Source of the DNA: Acidobacteriota bacterium
Lineage (GTDB): Bacteria > Acidobacteriota > Thermoanaerobaculia > Thermoanaerobaculales > Sulfomarinibacteraceae
DNA length: 11,449 nucleotides
Direction of reading: 5' to 3'
NCBI GenBank assembly: GCA_030637805.1
Contig: DAOWFV010000128.1
Coordinates: 1-11,449, forward strand
Below, piece by piece: positions 6,633 through 11,449 of the stretch; positions within the stretch are counted from its first letter, which is position 1; every line of letters starts with the position of its first letter. The position numbers and the translations under genes are program-made. Below the pieces are notes generated by a model that did not search any database, was not told the origin of the DNA, and saw nothing but the letters and a program-made list of their open reading frames with translations.

Positions 6633-9014
6633 ATGCGAATTCTTGGAATCGCAGCACAGCTTTTAGTCGCGCTCGCGTGCTCCGGTGACATCGGGGTTGA
6701 GAGGTCGCTGAGGGTCGCCGACGCCACGCCGGTCGTGCTCGTGTCCGTCGACACGCTGCGCTCGGACCGCCTGCCCGCGTATGGTTATGGCGGCGTCGAA
6801 ACGCCGGCGATCGATCGGCTGCGCCGGGACGGGATCCTGTTCGAGCGCGCCTACACCCACGTTCCTCTCACTCTGCCAGCGCATACCTCGTTGCTCACGG
6901 GGCTCCTGCCGCCGGATCATGGAGTGCGGGACAACCTCGGCTATACGATTGACGCCGCGACGGCGCCCCTCCTGCAGCAAACTCTCAAGGAAGCGGGCTA
7001 CGCCACGGGAGCGGGGGTATCCGCGTATGTTCTCCGGCGGGCGACGGGGATTGATGCCGGCTTCGATTTCTACCAGGACGACGTCGAGGTCACCTCGGGC
7101 CCCGGCGTCCAGGCCATCCAGAGGTCGGGCGCGGAGACCCTCCAAGCGGTGCGGCCCTGGCTCCGGTCGGTCGCGAAATCTCCCTTTTTCCTGTTCTTCC
7201 ACATTTTCGAACCGCATTCTCCGTACGAGCCGCCGGATGAGTTTGCGCAGCGCTATCCATCTCCGTACGACGGTGAGGTGGCGGCTGCCGACCAGGTGGT
7301 GGGCGATCTCCTTGAAGAATTGGCCAACCTCGGGGTCTATGATAAGGCCCTGATCGTATTCCTCTCCGACCATGGGGAGGGCCTCGGTGACCATGGCGAA
7401 GACGAGCACGGTCTGTTTCTCTATCGCTCGACCCTGCAGGTGCCGCTGATCTTGAAGCTACCGCAAGCGAAGAGGGCGGGCGAGACCGTCGAGTATCCAG
7501 TACAGCTGATTGACGTGTATCCGACCCTGGTCTCGGCCCTCGGGCTACCGCTCGGGGAGCACCTCCAAGGAACATCCCTGCTGGCCCAACCGCGCCCGGA
7601 ACCTCGCGACAATCCCATCTACGCCGAGACCTTCTTCCCTCGACTCCACTTCGGGTGGAGCGACCTCGCAGCCCTCGTCGTCGGACGGTATCATTTCATC
7701 GACGCGCCGCTGCCGGAGCTCTATGACCTCCTCTCGGATCCGAACGAGGCGGAAAACCTGGTGGGCCGGGAACCGGCGCTGGAACAGGAGTTTCGAACGG
7801 CCTTGAGCGCTTACGACCGGGAACTGAAGGTGCCGGCTACGACCGACCCAGAGACCCGACGCCGGCTGCAGGCCTTGGGCTACGTCGGTGAGGCATCGAC
7901 GGCCGACGGGGAGGATCTCCCGGACCCCAAGACAAAGGCGGGCGCCTTGGCGGAGATCCGAGACGCCTATCGCCTCTACGCCGATGGCGATTATGCGTCC
8001 GCAGCGAAGAGTTTCAAAAAAATCGTCACCGAGAACCCTGGTATCGAGGACGCCTGGGAGTACCTCGCACTCTCCCAGCTCGGGCTCGGCCGGATGGATG
8101 AGGCCGTCGTAACCTATGAGGCCGCCCTCGAACAGCTTCCGAGCTCGAGAAGACTCTCCTTGAGATTGGCACTGCTTCTTTTCAGGATGGGTCGTCTCGA
8201 GGAGGCGTTCGTTCAGGCCAACCTCGCCATTCCCTACGATGCGACGGCTGCACACGTGCTCCTCGGCCAGATCGCGTTCAGCCGAGGAGACCTGGCAGGC
8301 GCCGAGCTCGAAGCTCGCGAAGCAATGTCCAGATCTGACGGGCGCCCCGGTCCTTGGCTGGTTTTGGCCGATGTTTACGTTGCCCGCGGTGAGCCCGAGA
8401 AGGCGGTCGAACTGCTGTCGCAAGCGATGGCCGACGGCATCACGGATGAGTCGGTGCGTGCGAAGCTCGCCATGACCTATATCTGGATCGCCGAGTTCGA
8501 CAAGGCCGAAGAGGTTCTCAGAGGATTCGAGGAGACCGATGATCTGGACACCTTGATGGCCTTCGGCAGGCTCGCGAACTCACGCCAGCAGTGGAGCGAG
8601 GCGCGGGGTTGGTTCGAGCGTGCCCTGGTCATTGACCCGAGCAACCCGAACATCAAGCTCAACCTGGGAATCGTGGTCTTGGCAGAGGGGAACGTGAGCG
8701 ACGCTCGTCCCTTGCTCGAGGAGGCTGTTGCCGCGCTTCCCGGCTCGTTCGAGGGTTGGAATGCCCTGGGCATGATCTTCGCCCGCGAGGGAGATGCGGA
8801 GGGCGCCATCGCGGCCTGGGAACGCGCCCGCGAGATCAACCCCGGGGCCCATGACCTGCTTTTCAATCTCGGTCTCGCGTGCGCGCAAGCCGGTCACCTG
8901 TTGAAGGCGGTGGGCTATCTCGAGGACTTTGCGGCCGGTGCTGAAGGGCCGCAGAGGGATCGCGCGCTTGCCATGGCACAGCGGCTGCGATCACGTGCCT
9001 CGCAGAGCCGCTGA
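6633..9014 (+). CDS. Sulfatase/alkaline-phosphatase-fold hydrolase or transferase fused to a TPR array, putative lipoprotein
   Basis: The ATG at 6633 follows AAGGA at 6622-6626. The N-terminus LLVALAC fits a loose lipobox with Cys16, so the 793 aa protein is probably lipid-anchored in the envelope. Residues 33 to about 370 form the alkaline-phosphatase superfamily domain: VSVDTLRSD with D40, TLPAHTSLLTG at 80-90, EPHSPY with H195, and a metal site DHGEGLGDHGEDEHG with D246, H247 and H259. ELYDLLSDPNEAENL at 362-376 is a typical sulfatase C-terminal motif. Thr80 stands where sulfatases have the Cys or Ser converted to formylglycine. This points to Thr-nucleophile chemistry as in phosphoglycerol or phosphoethanolamine transferases and related phosphodiesterases. 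From about 438 to 770 I count about ten 34-residue TPRs (for example GRMDEAVVTYEAAL, GDAEGAIAAWERA). The gene follows the secreted TPR gene by 41 bp and converges with a paralog. Substrate is unknown. Confidence 0.88.
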   Translation: MRILGIAAQLLVALACSGDIGVERSLRVADATPVVLVSVDTLRSDRLPAYGYGGVETPAIDRLRRDGILFERAYTHVPLTLPAHTSLLTGLLPPDHGVRDNLGYTIDAATAPLLQQTLKEAGYATGAGVSAYVLRRATGIDAGFDFYQDDVEVTSGPGVQAIQRSGAETLQAVRPWLRSVAKSPFFLFFHIFEPHSPYEPPDEFAQRYPSPYDGEVAAADQVVGDLLEELANLGVYDKALIVFLSDHGEGLGDHGEDEHGLFLYRSTLQVPLILKLPQAKRAGETVEYPVQLIDVYPTLVSALGLPLGEHLQGTSLLAQPRPEPRDNPIYAETFFPRLHFGWSDLAALVVGRYHFIDAPLPELYDLLSDPNEAENLVGREPALEQEFRTALSAYDRELKVPATTDPETRRRLQALGYVGEASTADGEDLPDPKTKAGALAEIRDAYRLYADGDYASAAKSFKKIVTENPGIEDAWEYLALSQLGLGRMDEAVVTYEAALEQLPSSRRLSLRLALLLFRMGRLEEAFVQANLAIPYDATAAHVLLGQIAFSRGDLAGAELEAREAMSRSDGRPGPWLVLADVYVARGEPEKAVELLSQAMADGITDESVRAKLAMTYIWIAEFDKAEEVLRGFEETDDLDTLMAFGRLANSRQQWSEARGWFERALVIDPSNPNIKLNLGIVVLAEGNVSDARPLLEEAVAALPGSFEGWNALGMIFAREGDAEGAIAAWERAREINPGAHDLLFNLGLACAQAGHLLKAVGYLEDFAAGAEGPQRDRALAMAQRLRSRASQSR

Positions 9015-9053
9015 ACGAGAGCAGCAGGTCTCCGGTTTTTGCAATAGGCTCGA

Positions 9054-11449
9054 CTATTTCGAAGATGCTTGGAGTAGTTGATCGAGGACGACGCGCGCCT
9101 GCCGCGCCCGGGGGTGGTTGGGGCCGGCGTCGATCGTCGCCTGCAGGTGAGTCTTCGCCCGCTCGACGTCGGCCAGTGGCCCGGCGTAGAGCATCCCGAG
9201 CTCGAAGTGAGCGCCGGCGTGCGCCGGGGCACGAGTCAACACCTCCCGCTGGACCGCCGCGGCCTCATCATAGCGGGCGCTCTTGCGCAGGAGGATTCCG
9301 AGATTGAAGGGGGCCCGCAAATCCCTGGCATCGACCTCGATCGCCTGTCGGTAGGCGGCCTCCGCCTCGGCCGTGCGGCCCAGCTCTTCGAGCCCGATGG
9401 CGAGGTTGTTCCAGGCGGCTGCCGACGTTGGATCTCTCTCGATTGCGGCCCGGGAGAAATATTCGACCTCGCTCCACTGCCGGCGCTGAATCGACAGCGA
9501 CGCCAGGTTCAACCATCCTCTCGTATACTCCGGGCGATCCCGGATCAATTCCCTCCACAGCACCTCGGCTTCGTCCATTTGGCCGAGACGCATCAACGCC
9601 ATCGCCCTGGCGTTGCGGGTGCCGACAGAGTAGGTCGGCGCAGTGGCCGCGAGCTCGAATTGCTGCCGCGCCTCCTGCCTGCTGCCGCGCGCCGCGAGCA
9701 CTTCGCCAAGGGCAACATGAAGGTCCGCCCGCGCGGCAGGGCTCGAGCGAATTGCCTCTCGCAGCGCCGTCTCGGCCGCCGGATCGGCCGACTCTGCGAG
9801 GAGCAGGGCGAGTCGGGCCGGGATATCGGAGTTGGCGGCGCCATGCGTGATGGCCTCACGGTAAACACCGACCGCATCCGATTCTCGACCGGCGCGTTTG
9901 AGCACCGTGCCGAGAAGCAGCCAGGCATCGGCAATGTACGGATTTCGGGTCAGCACGGTCCGGACGCGCTCTTCGGCGGCGCGGTAGTCTCCTGACGCGA
10001 GATCGACAAATTCGGCGTAGCGCAGCACCACCCAATTGTTATTGGGGCTGTCCTGGAGCAGGGGCTCGAGCTCCGCGGCCGCCTCGTCGGCCCTGCCCAG
10101 TGCGGCCAGGTACCGGCTGCGGTCCAGGCGTGCCTCCAGGAAGCGGTCATCCAGCTCGAGGGATTGATCGATCAGATCGAGAGCGCGTTGAAATTGGCCG
10201 CGGTGGTACTCGACATCCGCCTCGACCATGAGTGCGTGGGCGCTCCATGGCGCCACGGCGCTCGCCTTCGCTGCCGCCTCCGCCGCCTCGTCGAGACGTC
10301 CCAGCCGGACGAGCCCACGGCTCAGATCCCTCAACGCGGCGAGGTTTTGGGGATCCTTGGCGAGGGCGCCCTGTACCCGGCGTACAGCTTCCTGGGGTCG
10401 ACCGGTCGCCAACAGCTCGCCGACCGCTTGCAGCTCCTCATGGACCGCCATCAGCTCGACCGGGTTCCCGCGACCCTCTCCCTCGGGTCGTCCCGGATCT
10501 CCAGCGAGATATCCCAGGGCACGAAGCTGCTCCGCAGTCTCGGAGTCGACGGCGACCGTGCTGCCGGGGTCGCCATCGTCCGCCGCCCACCCCTCGATGG
10601 CTGCCGCCAGACGACGGGCGTCTGACGTGCGATCGGCTGCCAGGTTCTGGCTTTCGGCGGGATCGCGCTGGAGGTCGTAGAGCTCCTCCACCGGCGCGTC
10701 GATGTATTTCAGGGCGCCTTGGTGAACGGTCCGGAGACGCGCCCAGCCGTAGGAGAAAAACGGCACCTCCGATTCGGCGAACAGGAGCCGTTCCGCAGTC
10801 CAGTCGTCAGTCTTGAGAAGCGGCAGCAGGCTGGTACCCTCCAGCTCCTCGATGCCCGATTCCGTTTTGAGGCCGATCATGTCCGTTATCGTCGGCACAA
10901 GGTCTACCTGGCTGACCTGTGCCTTGATGCGCACACCGGTTGGTCCGTTCGGGAGCTGCAGGATCCAGGGGACGCGGATGGTCGAGTCGTAGACCAGCAG
11001 GCCGTGAGCCTGCTCCCCGTGCTCGCCCAGACCTTCACCATGATCGCCGACTGCAACGACGACCACCTCGTCATCGGCCACCCGCGGGTGTTGCAGAAGG
11101 CGGCCGACGTGAGAGTCCATGTATGCGATTTCACCGTCGTACGGTCGATCGGGGAATCTCTCCGCCCATGGTGAGGGCGGAGTATAGGGGAGGTGCGGAT
11201 CGTAGAAATGGACCCACAAGAAATAGGGCTCGCCGGTGTCGATGGCGTCGAGCCAGGCGAGCGCCAGGTCGGCGGTCGCCTCCGCCGGGCGCTCGGTCGT
11301 CATCCGCGTTTCGCGACTCGCGGAGGCGGACCTCAGATTGTCGTCATAAACCTCGAATCCCTGGTTGAGACCGTAGCGCCGCTCCAACACGATGGCGGAC
11401 ACGAAGGCGGCCGTCCGGTAGCCGGCTCCGGAGAGCCCCTCGGCCAGGG
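9054..11449 (-). CDS. Paralogous sulfatase-fold/TPR protein, N-terminus outside window
   Basis: The frame runs on the minus strand from the right edge to TAG at 9054-9056. A GTG at 11402 could be read as a start, but the 15 codons before it (LAEGLSGAGYRTAAF) continue the domain and align with LKEAGYATGAG of the forward gene, so the gene is cut by the window. By that alignment about 115-120 N-terminal residues are missing, including the signal sequence and the nucleophile. Visible active-site motifs are DPHLPYTPP (near 11180-11200) and GDHGEGLGEHGEQAHG (about 11005-11050). ELYDLQRDPAESQNLA again marks the end of the hydrolase domain. About thirteen TPR-like repeats follow (for example GRTAEAEAAYRQAIEVDAR), ending close to the stop. 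Architecture matches the forward gene, but the repeat array is longer. Only 39 bp separate the two convergent stop codons. Role is inferred as for the forward paralog: envelope phosphoester or sulfoester hydrolysis or transfer. Confidence 0.87.
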   Translation of the reverse strand, partial: LAEGLSGAGYRTAAFVSAIVLERRYGLNQGFEVYDDNLRSASASRETRMTTERPAEATADLALAWLDAIDTGEPYFLWVHFYDPHLPYTPPSPWAERFPDRPYDGEIAYMDSHVGRLLQHPRVADDEVVVVAVGDHGEGLGEHGEQAHGLLVYDSTIRVPWILQLPNGPTGVRIKAQVSQVDLVPTITDMIGLKTESGIEELEGTSLLPLLKTDDWTAERLLFAESEVPFFSYGWARLRTVHQGALKYIDAPVEELYDLQRDPAESQNLAADRTSDARRLAAAIEGWAADDGDPGSTVAVDSETAEQLRALGYLAGDPGRPEGEGRGNPVELMAVHEELQAVGELLATGRPQEAVRRVQGALAKDPQNLAALRDLSRGLVRLGRLDEAAEAAAKASAVAPWSAHALMVEADVEYHRGQFQRALDLIDQSLELDDRFLEARLDRSRYLAALGRADEAAAELEPLLQDSPNNNWVVLRYAEFVDLASGDYRAAEERVRTVLTRNPYIADAWLLLGTVLKRAGRESDAVGVYREAITHGAANSDIPARLALLLAESADPAAETALREAIRSSPAARADLHVALGEVLAARGSRQEARQQFELAATAPTYSVGTRNARAMALMRLGQMDEAEVLWRELIRDRPEYTRGWLNLASLSIQRRQWSEVEYFSRAAIERDPTSAAAWNNLAIGLEELGRTAEAEAAYRQAIEVDARDLRAPFNLGILLRKSARYDEAAAVQREVLTRAPAHAGAHFELGMLYAGPLADVERAKTHLQATIDAGPNHPRARQARVVLDQLLQASSK

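Noticed and set aside
4578..8423. Further minus-strand open frames (4578-5516, 5668-6657, 6663-7409, 7545-8423)
   Set aside because: These are shadows of the receptor, TPR and sulfatase-fold genes. They have low-complexity composition, and no motif or start signal favours them over the plus-strand genes.
9017..9040. Bidirectional terminator between the convergent genes
   Set aside because: GAGA (9017-9020) and TCTC (9029-9032) precede TTTTT (9036-9040), but a 4 bp stem with an 8 nt loop is too weak to call.
11380..11402. GTG at 11402 as the true start of the minus-strand gene
   Set aside because: The frame stays open to the window edge, and the residues before it align with the sulfatase domain of the forward paralog. 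The start must lie outside.

Overview
The window is a GC-rich bacterial segment. It encodes secreted or envelope proteins almost wall to wall. I see no RNA genes, mobile elements or CRISPR. The gene types point to an Acidobacteriota-like genome: a VWFA-related protein of the kind common in Acidobacteria, a large TonB-dependent receptor with an N-terminal carboxypeptidase-regulatory-like domain, and sulfatase-fold proteins fused to long TPR arrays. This placement is inferred from gene families only, because no taxonomic marker gene is present.

Layout on the + strand: (1) the last 48 codons of an unidentified protein (2-148). (2) A signal-peptide-bearing VWFA-related protein (207-1991) whose frame is interrupted by one TGA at 1806-1808; the same frame continues for 60 family-like codons to a second stop. 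(3) A less GC-rich leader (1992-2258) ending in a strong Shine-Dalgarno. (4) A 974-975 aa Oar-like TonB-dependent receptor (to 5186), closed by a textbook hairpin plus T-run terminator (5210-5239). (5) A new transcription unit, probably driven by an extended -10 promoter at 5264-5272. It encodes a secreted carboxypeptidase-regulatory/TPR protein (5305-6591) and, 41 bp later, a putative lipoprotein combining an alkaline-phosphatase/sulfatase-fold domain with about ten TPRs (6633-9014).

On the - strand, converging on that gene with a 39 bp gap, lies a paralogous sulfatase-fold/TPR protein (9054 to beyond the right edge). Its N-terminus is outside the window.

How the genes might work together is inference. 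The receptor would import a ligand across the outer membrane. The secreted TPR protein and the sulfatase-fold/TPR proteins would act at the envelope on an ester-linked substrate or on envelope modification. The layout loosely recalls SusCD-like nutrient loci, but the terminator separates receptor from hydrolase, so co-regulation is unproven. The complete sulfatase-fold protein carries Thr where classic sulfatases have the formylglycine-forming Cys/Ser, so phosphoester hydrolysis or transfer is more likely than sulfate ester hydrolysis.
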